DNA from: Spiribacter halobius
GTDB taxonomy: Bacteria; Pseudomonadota; Gammaproteobacteria; Nitrococcales; Nitrococcaceae
DNA: 64,000 bases
Direction of reading: 5' to 3'
Assembly (NCBI RefSeq): GCF_020883455.1
Contig: NZ_CP086615.1
Coordinates: 62,001-126,000, forward strand
Shown in pieces: positions 17,129 to 24,756 of this stretch (the first letter of the stretch is position 1; each line of letters begins with the position of its first letter). The notes beneath the pieces are model-generated. The model worked only from the letters and a program-made list of their open reading frames with translations, searched no databases and was not told the origin of the DNA. Both the position numbers and the translations under genes were made by a program.

Positions 17129-18151
17129 ATGGCGGGTAACGTTACCGACCGACTCGACCGCCCGCTGCGGGATCTGCGTATCTCGCTGACGGACCGATGC
17201 AACTTTCGCTGCACCTACTGCATGCCGAAGGCCCTGTTCGGCGTGAGCCACCAGTTCATGCCGCGCCGGGAGCTGCTCTCCTTCGAGGAGATCGAACGCC
17301 TCGCGCGGCTGTTCGTGCAGCTCGGCGTGCGCAAGCTGCGCCTCACCGGCGGCGAGCCGCTGATCCGGCGGGACATCGAGGATCTGGTGGCCATGCTCTC
17401 GGCCATCGACGGGGTGGAGGACATCAGCCTCACCACCAATGCCTCGCTGCTTACCCTGGACAAGGCGAAGGCGCTGCGAGCCGCCGGCCTGCGGCGGATC
17501 ACCGTGAGCCTGGACGGCATCGACGACGACACCTTCCGGGCGATGAACGACGTCGGCTTCCCGGTGGCCAAGGTGCTGCAGGGCATCGACAACGCCGCCG
17601 AGGCCGGGCTCACGCCGATCAAGATCAACATGGTGGTCCAGCGCGGCGTCAACGAGCACGACATCCTGCCGATGGCCGAGCACTTCCGGGGCAGCGGGCA
17701 CATCGTGCGCTTCATCGAGTACATGGATGTCGGCAACAGCAACGGCTGGCGCCTGGACGAGGTCATGCCCTCCCGCGAGGTCGCGGAGCTGATCGGCTCG
17801 CGCTGGCCGATCGAGCCGGTGGAGCCGAACTACCGCGGCGAGGTGGCCGACCGCTGGCGCTACCGGGACGGCGCCGGGGAGATTGGCGTGATCAGCTCCG
17901 TGAGCCAGCCCTTCTGCGGCGACTGCAGCCGCGCGCGGCTCTCCGCCGAGGGCAAGCTCTACACCTGCCTGTTCGCGAGCCGCGGCCACGAGCTGCGCGA
18001 CCGCATGCGCGCCGGTGCCGGCGACGACGAGCTGCTGGCCTACCTGCGCGGTATCTGGAGCCGCCGCAGCGACCGCTACTCGGAGCTCCGCACCCACGAG
18101 ACCAAGCCCATCGACAGCCGCAAGATCGAGATGTCCTACATAGGCGGCTGA
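17129..18151 (+). CDS. moaA: GTP 3',8-cyclase MoaA (radical SAM)
   Basis: First step of molybdenum cofactor synthesis: cyclises GTP to 3',8-cyclo-7,8-dihydro-GTP. The 340 residues carry the N-terminal radical-SAM cluster motif CNFRCTYC and the SAM-binding region [13 protein letters not shown]. The second [4Fe-4S] cluster is held by [11 protein letters not shown]...YTC. The essential C-terminal Gly-Gly is present (EMSYIGG). Start chosen at ATG 17129 because it has GGAGGAG immediately upstream and gives the normal MoaA N-terminus ([19 protein letters not shown]). Follows moaE in one transcription unit. Confidence 0.97.
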   Translation: MAGNVTDRLDRPLRDLRISLTDRCNFRCTYCMPKALFGVSHQFMPRRELLSFEEIERLARLFVQLGVRKLRLTGGEPLIRRDIEDLVAMLSAIDGVEDISLTTNASLLTLDKAKALRAAGLRRITVSLDGIDDDTFRAMNDVGFPVAKVLQGIDNAAEAGLTPIKINMVVQRGVNEHDILPMAEHFRGSGHIVRFIEYMDVGNSNGWRLDEVMPSREVAELIGSRWPIEPVEPNYRGEVADRWRYRDGAGEIGVISSVSQPFCGDCSRARLSAEGKLYTCLFASRGHELRDRMRAGAGDDELLAYLRGIWSRRSDRYSELRTHETKPIDSRKIEMSYIGG

Positions 18152-18188
18152 CCACTACGGGTGGTGATGGGGGGTAGAGAGACAGTCG

Positions 18189-18365
18189 CCAAGGCGCGAA
18201 GGACGCAAAGTGGAGGGATCAGGGACTCAACACAAAGACACAAAGGACACAAAGATGCACGAAGGTGAAGAAGGAAATTCATGTTCACTTCCCTTTGTGT
18301 TCTTTGTGGCCTTTGTGCCTTTGTGTTGAATCTCCCTCTCGCTTTGCGTCCTTCGCGCCTTTGCG
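18189..18365. repeat. Intergenic inverted repeat with CACAAAG-type tandem arms
   Basis: Two nested arm pairs: outer AAGGCGCGAAGGACGCAAAG (18191-18210) against its near-complement at 18341-18362, and inner arms built from repeated (G)ACACAAAG units (18228-18254) against CTTTGTG-type units (18293-18337). It lies between moaA and the DUF6494 gene. Could end moaEA transcription. Confidence 0.8.
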
Positions 18366-18410
18366 GTCATCCGCCCGTCAGCTCGAATCCAACCCCAAGG
18401 GGCATGAGTG

Positions 18411-18617
18411 ATGAACGAAGAGACGATGAACATCAGTGTGCGCAAGTTTCTGAAGAAGGTGGGGGTGACCTCGCAGCGGGAGATCGAGACCGCGGTGCGG
18501 GAGGCCATCGAGAGCGGCAAGCTCAAGGGCGACGAAACCCTCAAGGCAAAGATCACCCTGGAGGTGGAGGGGTTGTCGCTGACGCACGAGATTGATGGGG
18601 CGATCGAGCTGGAGTAG
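18411..18617 (+). CDS. Small conserved protein, DUF6494 type
   Basis: A 68-residue soluble acidic protein, MNEETMNISVRKFLKKVG at the N-terminus. The sequence has a short helix-rich part (VTSQREIETAVREAIESGKL) and a predicted beta part ending in HEIDGAIELE. It resembles the small family I know as DUF6494, of unknown function. Start chosen at ATG 18411 because the family begins MNEE; a GTG lies directly before it and ATG 18426 is an alternative. AAGGGG precedes it at 11-16 bases. The stop codon and last five codons lie inside a perfect 22-bp inverted repeat (separate entry). It is convergent with moeA. Confidence 0.75.
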   Translation: MNEETMNISVRKFLKKVGVTSQREIETAVREAIESGKLKGDETLKAKITLEVEGLSLTHEIDGAIELE

Positions 18618-18647
18618 CGCGCTCGGCGCGCTACTCCAGCTCGATCG
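18601..18647. repeat. Perfect 22-bp foldback at the end of the DUF6494 gene
   Basis: The arm 18601-18622 covers the last five codons and stop of the gene; 18626-18647 is its exact reverse complement, with a 3-nt loop (TCG). The RNA would form a very stable hairpin immediately at the stop codon. No T-run follows, so it is not a standard intrinsic terminator. Confidence 0.93.
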
Positions 18648-18760
18648 AGTTCAAGGTTCAAAGTTCCGAGTCCAAAGACCCAAGGCCGCAAAGCCCTGCT
18701 GGTATCCAGATATCCGCCGGCTCAGGGTCTTGGAATCTTGAACTGACAACTTTGAACTCG
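18648..18760. repeat. Inverted repeat with TTCAAAG-type tandem arms
   Basis: Left arm 18648-18681 (TTCAAGG, TTCAAAG, GTCCAAAG units) and right arm 18724-18760 (GTCTTGGAA, CTTGAAC, CTTTGAAC units) are largely complementary around a 40-bp centre. It fills the space between the two foldbacks that end the convergent DUF6494 and moeA genes. Confidence 0.75.
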
Positions 18761-18812
18761 AGCCTTTCGACACGCTTTTGCGCTTCAGCGCAAAAGCGTG
18801 TCGAAAGGCTCG
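18759..18812. repeat. Perfect 26-bp foldback at the end of moeA
   Basis: The right arm 18787-18812 contains the final codons of moeA (minus strand); the left arm 18759-18784 is its exact reverse complement, with a 2-nt loop that lies within the TGA stop. It mirrors the arrangement at the end of the convergent DUF6494 gene. Confidence 0.93.
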
Positions 18813-20035
18813 ACGAGAACGTCCTCCCCCGCCGCCACCGGGCCTGCGTCCTCCGGGAGCACGATGAAGCAGTCCGCCAGGCTCATGGAGCGGAGGATCC
18901 CGGAGCCCTGGTGGCCGACGCTCTCAACTTCCAGGGTGCCGTCCTCGCCGGGGACCAGGCGGCCGCGCTGGAACTCCATGCGGCCGGGCTTCTTGCGCAG
19001 ACGGCTGCGGCAGCGCACGCGGAAGCGTCGCGGCGGTGCGGCGTTCTCGCCGGCGAGCTGGCGCAGGGTCGGGGCCACCACCTGGGAGAAGGTCGCCATC
19101 ACCGAGACCGGGTTGCCCGGCAGGCCGAAGAACCAGGCCGTGCCGACGCGGCCGAAGGTGAGCGGGCGGCCGGGCTTCATGGCGATGCTCCAGAAGTCCA
19201 CCTCACCCTGTTCGCCGAGTATGCGGCCGATGAAGTCCGCCTCGCCGACGGAGACGCCGCCGGAGGTGAGCACCGCGTCCACTTCGGCGCTGGCATCGCG
19301 GAAGGCCTGCGCCAGCGCCGCCGGCTCGTCGGCGACCACGCCGTAGTCGAAGACCTCGGCGCCGAGGCGCGTAAGCATGGCGTGGAGCGTGTAGCGGTTG
19401 CTGTCGTGGATCTCCCCGGGGCCGAGTGGCTCGCCCAGGCCGCGGAGCTCGTCGCCGGTGGAGAAGAAGGCCACCCGGGGTCGGCGGTGCACCGCCACCT
19501 CCACCCGCCCCACCGAGGCCAGCAGACCGATGTCCGCCGGGGTCAGCCGCCGGCCCGGGCCGAGGATCGTCTCGCCGGCGCGCAGATCCTCGCCGGCGGG
19601 GCGGATGTTGTCTCCCGTCTCGGGCCAGCTCTCGATGTGGACGCGCTCGCCCTCGGCACGGGCGCGCTCCTGCATGATCACCGTGTCCGCGCCCGCCGGG
19701 ATGACCCCACCGGTCATGATGCGCACGCATTCCCCTGTCCCGAGCCGGCCGCTGAAGGGGTGGCCGGCGAAGGCGGAGCCCACCAGGCGCAGCGTCTCGG
19801 TGCCGCGGTCCTCGCCACGCACGGCGTAGCCGTCCATGGCGGAGTTGTCCTGGGCGGGGACGTCCGCGGGGGCCGTCACGGACTCCGCCAGGACGCGACC
19901 GAGGGCGCTGCGTACCGCAAGGCGCTGCCGTGCGGCCACCGTGCCCACGGCGCCGAGGATGCGCTGCAGGGCCTCGGCCAGAGGCATGGCCGGGGCGTCG
20001 TGGCCGCAGCCGGCGCTGAACAGGCGCTCGCTCAT
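18785..20035 (-). CDS. moeA: Molybdopterin molybdenumtransferase MoeA
   Basis: Ligates molybdate to adenylylated molybdopterin to give Mo-cofactor. The 416 residues show the family's VPAQDNSAMDGYAVR, GECVRIMTGGVIPAGADTV, FFSTGDELRGLGEPLGPGEI, TSGGVSVGEADF and MKPGRPLTFGR...GLPGNPVSV. Start at ATG 20035 overlaps the mobA stop (ATGA), so moeA is translationally coupled to mobA. The 3' end sits in a 26-bp perfect foldback. Part of the minus-strand Moco cluster that supplies formate dehydrogenase. Confidence 0.97.
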   Translation of the reverse strand: MSERLFSAGCGHDAPAMPLAEALQRILGAVGTVAARQRLAVRSALGRVLAESVTAPADVPAQDNSAMDGYAVRGEDRGTETLRLVGSAFAGHPFSGRLGTGECVRIMTGGVIPAGADTVIMQERARAEGERVHIESWPETGDNIRPAGEDLRAGETILGPGRRLTPADIGLLASVGRVEVAVHRRPRVAFFSTGDELRGLGEPLGPGEIHDSNRYTLHAMLTRLGAEVFDYGVVADEPAALAQAFRDASAEVDAVLTSGGVSVGEADFIGRILGEQGEVDFWSIAMKPGRPLTFGRVGTAWFFGLPGNPVSVMATFSQVVAPTLRQLAGENAAPPRRFRVRCRSRLRKKPGRMEFQRGRLVPGEDGTLEVESVGHQGSGILRSMSLADCFIVLPEDAGPVAAGEDVLVEPFDTLLR

Positions 20036-20637
20036 GGGGTGGTCGTCTCCCGTCCCGGGTCGAGCCGGGCCTCGAGGCGCGCGTGCTCCTCGGGGGTGTT
20101 GACGTTGATGAACAGCTCGCGCTGGCCGGAGAAATCGGCCTCGCGCACGTCGAGGCTGGCGTACCAGCGGTCGATCTTGCGGCCGCCATCGGCGAGGAAG
20201 CGCTCCAGGCTTGGCAGCACCGGGGCTCGCAGCAGGGCGTGCGCCGGCTGCAGGCGCTCGCCGTCGTGGGCCACCGCGGCGTCGCCGTCACCGAGGGCGG
20301 CGCGCAGCCGCGCCACCAGGTCCGCCGGCACCAGCGGACCGTCGCAGGGCAGGGTCAGCGCCAGCGGCGTGTCGCAGTGAGCGAGGCCGCTCGCCATGCC
20401 GGCCAGCGGCCCCTGGAACCCGCCCTCGCGGTCCGCTACCACGGGCAGGCCGAACGCGGCATAGCGTTCGTGGTTGCGGTTCGCGTTGATGATGATCGCG
20501 TCCACCTGCGGGCGCACGGCGTCGAGGACATGGGCGATCATGGGTCGCCCGGCCAGCGCGATCAGGCCCTTGTCCTCGCCGCCCATGCGGGTCGCCCGCC
20601 CGCCGGCGAGGATGATCGCGGTCACGGTCTCCGGCAT
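20032..20637 (-). CDS. mobA: Molybdenum cofactor guanylyltransferase MobA
   Basis: Attaches GMP to Mo-molybdopterin to make the bis-MGD cofactor used by DMSO-reductase-family enzymes such as the formate dehydrogenase in this window. The 201 residues begin MPETVTAIILAGGRATRMGG, the GTP-binding loop of the family, with KGLIALAGRPMI, NANRNHERY, GPLAGMASGL and LPCDGPLV following. GGGAGG lies just upstream of ATG 20637. Its stop overlaps the moeA start. The MoaD-like gene is 41 bp upstream. Confidence 0.96.
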   Translation of the reverse strand: MPETVTAIILAGGRATRMGGEDKGLIALAGRPMIAHVLDAVRPQVDAIIINANRNHERYAAFGLPVVADREGGFQGPLAGMASGLAHCDTPLALTLPCDGPLVPADLVARLRAALGDGDAAVAHDGERLQPAHALLRAPVLPSLERFLADGGRKIDRWYASLDVREADFSGQRELFINVNTPEEHARLEARLDPGRETTTP

Positions 20638-20678
20638 GGGAGCCTCCCGGCGGCGGGGCGGGGAATGCGGCGCACCGT

Positions 20679-20957
20679 TCAGCCTCCGGCCACGGAAGGC
20701 ACCACCGCCAGCGTGCGCCGTCCGGTCAGCGGGGTCTCGAGCCCCTCCAGCGCACGGATGTCCTCGTCGTCGAGGAACAGATTCACGTAGGGCCGGAGCT
20801 CGCCGCCCCGGGTGAGGATGCGCGGCAGCAGCAGGGCGTGGCGCTCGCCGGCGGCATTGAGTGCGTCGCGCACGCGCTCGGCGCGCACCACGATGCGTGC
20901 CTCGCCGTCGGCGATCTCCTGGAGCGCAGCGGGCAGTTCGATGGCGACTTCGGTCAT
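20679..20957 (-). CDS. MoaD/ThiS-family sulfur carrier protein
   Basis: A 92-residue beta-grasp protein ending in the Gly-Gly tail (PSVAGG) that is adenylylated and thiocarboxylated in this family. Visible features: VAIELPAALQEIA strand, VRDALNAAGERH helix, LRPYVNLFLDDEDIRALEGLETPL and TLAVVPSVAGG. It probably donates sulfur to MoaE, as no other moaD is present here. It belongs to the longer MoaD subtype (ILTRGGELRPYVNLFLDDED) often found next to BNR-repeat genes, as in this cluster. Start ATG 20957 has only a weak ribosome site. A repeat-filled 240-bp gap separates it from yqeC. Confidence 0.87.
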   Translation of the reverse strand: MTEVAIELPAALQEIADGEARIVVRAERVRDALNAAGERHALLLPRILTRGGELRPYVNLFLDDEDIRALEGLETPLTGRRTLAVVPSVAGG

Positions 20958-21015
20958 GCGGTTGTTACCGGTGTTCGAACGGACATCTCAGCCTGTGCTC
21001 ACCAACCTTCTCGGA

Positions 21016-21021
21016 ATTATC
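21016..21021 (-). promoter_or_regulatory. Possible -10 element (GATAAT) upstream of moaD
   Basis: On the minus strand GATAAT lies about 60 bp upstream of the MoaD-like start, after the REP-like element; no convincing -35 is seen at 16-18 bp. If real, moaD-mobA-moeA has its own promoter separate from yqeC. Confidence 0.25.
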
Positions 21022-21057
21022 GTCAGTTCTCAGAGCTCGGGAGCGCCCGCACGGCGG

Positions 21058-21170
21058 GCCTGTGTACCCCGTGGGAGCGGTCTCCGACCGCGAAACGCCG
21101 CGCAGCGGCGTACCGTACCGCGCTCCGCGCGCTCTCGCGGTCGGAGACCGCTCCCACGCGGCGCACAGGC
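21058..21170. repeat. REP-like inverted repeat (GTGGGAGCGG type)
   Basis: Arms 21058-21093 and about 21134-21170 are complementary with three or four mismatches; the inner part contains a second hairpin (ACGCCGC/GCGGCGT, 21095-21111). The GTGGGAGCGG...CCGCGA core resembles Pseudomonas-type REP sequences. No RAYT transposase is nearby. It separates yqeC from moaD. Confidence 0.85.
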
Positions 21171-21197
21171 CTGCTGAGACCTGGCGAGCAGCCAGCA

Positions 21198-21974
21198 TCA
21201 GTTTGCCTCGCCGTCGCGCCGCCGGACAATGTCGACCACGGGCTCCGCGGCAGTCATGGCGGCCAGCACGATGTGCGCCAGTGCGTCGCTGCGTGCGAGG
21301 GCCCGTGTGGCCGCCTCGCGGGCAAGGGCCGCCCGCTCGCCATCGTCCACCTGGTTGATCACCGGGATGACGCGCATGCCCGCGGTGCCCTTCAGTGCAC
21401 CCTGCGGGTCGCTCAGCAGTCGCGCCACGTGTTCCGGGCGCAGGGCCTCGCCGGGGGCGCAGCCGGTGACCGCGGAGAGCTCTGCCGGCCGGTGGGCGAT
21501 ACGCTCGTCGAGCGGCTCGCCGAAGACACCGGCGGAGACCACGAACAGTACGGTGGCGGTGCCGGGGACCAGCTGCGGCTCGCCCTCGGCGGGCGCCTTG
21601 ATCGAGCGCATGCGCGCGCCGTCCGCCTTGACCAGGGTGAGCCCGAAGCCGCCGGCGCGATGCAGCGCGGCGATCCGTGCCGGATCCACGCCGCTCACCC
21701 GGCCCGACTTGGCCGCGGCGGTGGCGTAGGCGATGCGCCGGTACTGGCGCCCCGCCGCCGGCACCTCGGTGTCCAGGCTCTCGGCGTCGGTGAACAGCCG
21801 TGCCTCCACCAGCCGCCGGCCCGGCGGCGTGGTCATCACCGAGGCGGTGACGGCCACCGGGCCCGGATGGGCGGCGAGCAGGCGGTAGAGCGTGGTCTTC
21901 TTGCCGCCGGCCCCCACGGCGCACACGATGCCCCTCTCGGCGCCGAAGGTTTCGAGCAGCTCGGCGTCGGTCAT
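21198..21974 (-). CDS. yqeC: YqeC-type selenium/molybdenum hydroxylase accessory protein
   Basis: A 258-residue P-loop protein: VCAVGAGGKKTTLYRLL near the N-terminus, followed by TASVMTTPP and KADGARMRSIKAPAEGEP. This matches the YqeC family, linked in other genomes to selenium-dependent molybdenum hydroxylases; the biochemical role is not established. Start at ATG 21974 (MTDAELLETFGAERG) overlaps the stop of the BNR-repeat gene (ATGA); the in-frame extension to 22043 lies inside that gene and is rejected. No hydroxylase gene is in the window, so a role in Moco maturation more generally is possible. Confidence 0.82.
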   Translation of the reverse strand: MTDAELLETFGAERGIVCAVGAGGKKTTLYRLLAAHPGPVAVTASVMTTPPGRRLVEARLFTDAESLDTEVPAAGRQYRRIAYATAAAKSGRVSGVDPARIAALHRAGGFGLTLVKADGARMRSIKAPAEGEPQLVPGTATVLFVVSAGVFGEPLDERIAHRPAELSAVTGCAPGEALRPEHVARLLSDPQGALKGTAGMRVIPVINQVDDGERAALAREAATRALARSDALAHIVLAAMTAAEPVVDIVRRRDGEAN

Positions 21975-23089
21975 GGCGCCGCCTCCAGTGAGGTCGCCCG
22001 CACGCAGAGGATGCCCGGCAGGAATCCCGCCACCAGCGCCCACTGGTCGCCGCCGTCGCGGCTCGCGAACAGGTGCCCGCTGGAGGTGCCGAGGTAGAGG
22101 CCGAGGGGGGCGAGGCCATCGCTGTCGAGGCCGTCGCGGAGGATGGTGACGAACACGTTCTCCTGCGGCAGCCCCGCGGTCAGCGGCTCCCAGCTCGTGC
22201 CCGCGTCGCGCGTGCGGTAGACCCGCAGGCGCCCGCCCACGGTCGCCCGGAACTGGCTGCTGTCCTCCGGCACCGTGTAGAGCACGTCCGGATCCCGCGG
22301 GTCGGTGGCGAGGGCGTAGCCGAAGTCGCTGGGCAGCCCGGCGGTGATCTCGTGCCAGTGCCCGCCGTGGTCGTCGCTGCGGTAGGTGCCGTGGTGGCTC
22401 TGCTGGTAGAGGCGGCCGTCCTGCGCCGGGTGCACCAGCAGGCGGTGGATGCAGTGGCCGCAGGCTGGTGCCTGGCCTGGCAGGTAGGGGGCGCGCACGC
22501 CGCGATTGAGCGCATGCCAGTGGCCGCCGTCATCGTCCGAGCGATACACGCCGCCGGCGGAGAGCGCGGCGTACAGCCGCTCCGGGCGGTGCGGGTCGGC
22601 CTGTACCGAATGCACCGCGAGGCCGCCCTTCGCCGGGCTCCAGTGGGTGCGGTCCGGATGCTGATTGAAGCCGCCGAAGGCCTCCCAGTGGCGGCCGTCG
22701 TCATCGCTGACGAACACCCCCGGCGGCTCGATGCCGGCGTAGAGGCGCTGTGGGCGGGCGCCGTCGGCCGGCGCCAGGCACCAGATCATCTGCAGGCTCT
22801 CGGGGCCGTCGTCGCGCCGGTGGCGCGGCACCTCGGCCAGCGGCGCCCAGTGCCGGCCATGGTCCTCGGTGCGGTAGACGTGGATGCCCCAGACCGGATG
22901 GTGCGCGGCGGCAAAGCCGACCCCGGGGCGGCGCGGATCGAGGAACGCGGACTGCACCTCGTAGCCGGCGAGATGCGGACCCTCCACCCGCCAGTGCTGG
23001 CGCCCGGCATCGGCGCGGGCGATGAACAATCCCTTGCGCGTGCCAACGAGCACGGCGATGGCCTCGCTGGCGGCCTGCGCCCCGGACAT
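21971..23089 (-). CDS. BNR/sialidase-like beta-propeller protein
   Basis: A 372-residue protein of repeated Asp-box units (for example YRTEDHGRHWAPL, VSDDDGRHWEAF, YRSDDDGGHWHAL, YRSDDHGGHWHEI, YRTRDAGTSWEPL, ASRDGGDQWALV). These imply a six- to seven-bladed propeller of the exo-sialidase/photosystem-assembly-like type. There is no signal peptide, so it is probably cytosolic and unlikely to be a true sialidase. GGAGGAG precedes ATG 23089. It heads a minus-strand unit BNR-yqeC-moaD-mobA-moeA. BNR-type proteins are recurrent neighbours of this MoaD subtype, but their role is unknown. Confidence 0.85.
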   Translation of the reverse strand: MSGAQAASEAIAVLVGTRKGLFIARADAGRQHWRVEGPHLAGYEVQSAFLDPRRPGVGFAAAHHPVWGIHVYRTEDHGRHWAPLAEVPRHRRDDGPESLQMIWCLAPADGARPQRLYAGIEPPGVFVSDDDGRHWEAFGGFNQHPDRTHWSPAKGGLAVHSVQADPHRPERLYAALSAGGVYRSDDDGGHWHALNRGVRAPYLPGQAPACGHCIHRLLVHPAQDGRLYQQSHHGTYRSDDHGGHWHEITAGLPSDFGYALATDPRDPDVLYTVPEDSSQFRATVGGRLRVYRTRDAGTSWEPLTAGLPQENVFVTILRDGLDSDGLAPLGLYLGTSSGHLFASRDGGDQWALVAGFLPGILCVRATSLEAAP

Positions 23090-23117
23090 GAACTCCTCCG
23101 CTTTTCGATCCGTGAGC

Positions 23118-23153
23118 AGGTACTATACCGTACGAGTTTGGAATCATTCCGAT
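23118..23153. promoter_or_regulatory. Divergent promoter/operator region with two small palindromes
   Basis: In the 78 bp between the divergent BNR and DUF6505 genes, an unusually A+T-rich patch contains GTACTATACCGTAC and the perfect dyad GGAAT-C-ATTCC (about 23143-23153). TATAGT on the minus strand and TATACC on the plus strand could be -10 elements, but neither has a good -35. Confidence 0.35.
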
Positions 23154-23167
23154 CCAGGAGGAGAGCC

Positions 23168-23647
23168 TTGCGCTTCCTGCGGGCCCTGCGCCTCGACGAC
23201 AGCGACGATGCCATCTACGCCCGTGCGGCGCAGGCCGGTGAATGGGTGGTGCCGGGGACGTTCGTGTTCACGTTCAGCGAGCGCGAGCCGGAGCGCCTGG
23301 ACGAGGGCGAGCGTGCGGCGTTCCGGCACGGCTTCCTCGGCCTGGGTTCCTTCGGCTGGACGACGCTCGCCGTGGTGGTGGAGATGCCCGAGCCGGAGCG
23401 CCGCCAGGTACTGGAGCGCCTGGCACGGCACTTCGTCGAGCACTACGGGGCGCCGGACCTCAACGCCGCGATGGAGGTGGCACGGGAAGAGGTGGCGTTC
23501 TGCGAGTCGCTCTGCACGCCGGACATCAATACCGTGCTCTCGGTGCAGCGCGAGCTTGGCGACGACGGGGTGCGCGAGGCCTTCCGCGTGCACCGGCCGC
23601 GGGCGGACTGGGAGTCGGCGCCCGTCTTCCGCATGGAGCCCGAATGA
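23168..23647 (+). CDS. Formate dehydrogenase-associated protein, DUF6505 type
   Basis: A 159-residue cytosolic protein beginning (TTG start) LRFLRALRLDDSDDAIYARA. It has no membrane segment or signal peptide. I recognise the family as one found beside DUF3305/DUF3306 genes in formate dehydrogenase loci (DUF6505); no function is known. TTG 23168 is chosen because AGGAGGAG sits six bases upstream and the product then matches the family N-terminus. Conserved-looking segments include GEWVVPGTFVFTF and GFLGLGSFGWTTLAVVVE. First gene of the accessory block. Confidence 0.75.
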   Translation: MRFLRALRLDDSDDAIYARAAQAGEWVVPGTFVFTFSEREPERLDEGERAAFRHGFLGLGSFGWTTLAVVVEMPEPERRQVLERLARHFVEHYGAPDLNAAMEVAREEVAFCESLCTPDINTVLSVQRELGDDGVREAFRVHRPRADWESAPVFRMEPE

Positions 23648-23666
23648 GGGCGCTGGAGCCATCACC

Positions 23667-24137
23667 ATGAGCGATAGCCCCGAAGCCAGAACGGTCTGGC
23701 CGGTTACCGTGATCCTGACGCGGGAGCTGCGGCAGCGCGGGCCGTGGCAGTTTCCGGCCTGGAGCGTGGCGGGCGTGCTGGCCAGGGAGACCGCACCGGG
23801 CGTCACCCGCGTACACCCGGACGACCGGCGCGCGGAGTTCGTGTGGGGCGGGCTCAGCGTCCAGCTGGTGCGCTCCAATGCCGAGACCTACTGGTTTAAC
23901 CTGAAGAGCGAACGCCCCTCGCTGTTCGTCGTCTGCCGTGAGGATCCGGCGAATGGCCTGATGCCGGTGCTGGTTACCCTGGACCACGACGAGGCGTCGC
24001 GTCAGGGCGAAGGCGATGGCGAGGTGTTCGCCGTCGAGTTTCCGGGCTGGCTGGAGGCGGGGGTGCGCGAGTTCATTGCCCGCCACTACCGGCCGGCGCC
24101 GCCGCGCAAGCGCAAGCCGCGCGAGGAGGAGGACTGA
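23667..24137 (+). CDS. DUF3305 protein (formate dehydrogenase accessory)
   Basis: A 156-residue cytosolic protein with the family hallmarks VTVILTRELRQRGPWQFPAWSVAGV, ETYWFNLKSERPSLFVVCRE and VEFPGWLEAGVREFIARHYRP, and a basic C-terminal tail (RKRKPREEED). DUF3305 always travels with DUF3306 and formate dehydrogenase genes in my knowledge; the function is unknown. Start at ATG 23667, 17 bp after the DUF6505 stop; the next gene follows after 2 bp, implying one operon. Confidence 0.85.
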   Translation: MSDSPEARTVWPVTVILTRELRQRGPWQFPAWSVAGVLARETAPGVTRVHPDDRRAEFVWGGLSVQLVRSNAETYWFNLKSERPSLFVVCREDPANGLMPVLVTLDHDEASRQGEGDGEVFAVEFPGWLEAGVREFIARHYRPAPPRKRKPREEED

Positions 24138-24139
24138 TC

Positions 24140-24739
24140 ATGGCCCGAGAGACGAACCCCGAGGACCGCGAGACCGGTTTTCTCGCACGCTGGAATCAGC
24201 GCAAGCGCGAGGTGCAGCGCGAGGCCGGGAGGCCGGATCCGGAGCCCGAGGCCGGCGCCCCCGAGGAGGCCGGTTCGGCGGACGAGCAGGCGCCGGCACT
24301 CACCGACGCAGACATGCCTGCGCTGGATAGCCTCGACCAGGACAGCGACGTCAGCGGATTCCTTTCCGAGGGCGTGAGCGAGGATCTGCGCCGGCAGGCC
24401 CTGCGCCGGCTCTTTCACACTCCGAAGTTCAATCTCCGCGATGGCCTGGACGATTATGACGAGGACTATCGGGCGATGATGACGCCGCTTGGCGATACCG
24501 TGACCCACGACCTGCGCCGGCAGCGCAAGCGGCTGGAGGAACGCGAGGCGGAGCGCCAGGAGGCGCTCGCCGACGTCGGCGAGCCCGTCGGCGAGCCCGT
24601 CGGAGAGGACGTCGGCAGCCGGGAACGAGTGCCTGGGCGCGGTCCGGCTGGCGACGGCGCGGGGGCGCCGGCGGGCGAGCCGCCGCGCGCGACGGAATCC
24701 AGCGCCGATGACAACGACAGTGACACCGGGCGTGCCTGA
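24140..24739 (+). CDS. DUF3306 protein (formate dehydrogenase accessory)
   Basis: A 199-residue, strongly acidic protein. Conserved DUF3306 features are GFLARWNQRKREV near the N-terminus and the central FLSEGVSEDLRRQALRRLFHTPKFNLRDGLDDYDEDY. The N-terminal linker (about 30-55) and the C-terminal 60 residues are low-complexity Glu/Gly/Ala and probably disordered, with a small EPVGEPVGEDVG repeat. Follows DUF3305 by 2 bp. Its pairing with DUF3305 suggests a joint role in formate dehydrogenase maturation, but this is unproven. Confidence 0.87.
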   Translation: MARETNPEDRETGFLARWNQRKREVQREAGRPDPEPEAGAPEEAGSADEQAPALTDADMPALDSLDQDSDVSGFLSEGVSEDLRRQALRRLFHTPKFNLRDGLDDYDEDYRAMMTPLGDTVTHDLRRQRKRLEEREAERQEALADVGEPVGEPVGEDVGSRERVPGRGPAGDGAGAPAGEPPRATESSADDNDSDTGRA

Positions 24740-24756
24740 CGGCCGCGGAGGCGAAC

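Noticed and set aside
21058-21170. Insertion sequence ends flanking moaD
   Set aside because: The inverted repeat encloses only about 40 bp and no transposase is present; it fits a REP-type element.
21975-22043. 23-codon N-terminal extension of yqeC
   Set aside because: Lies inside the BNR gene. The ATG at 21974 with ATGA overlap gives the family N-terminus.
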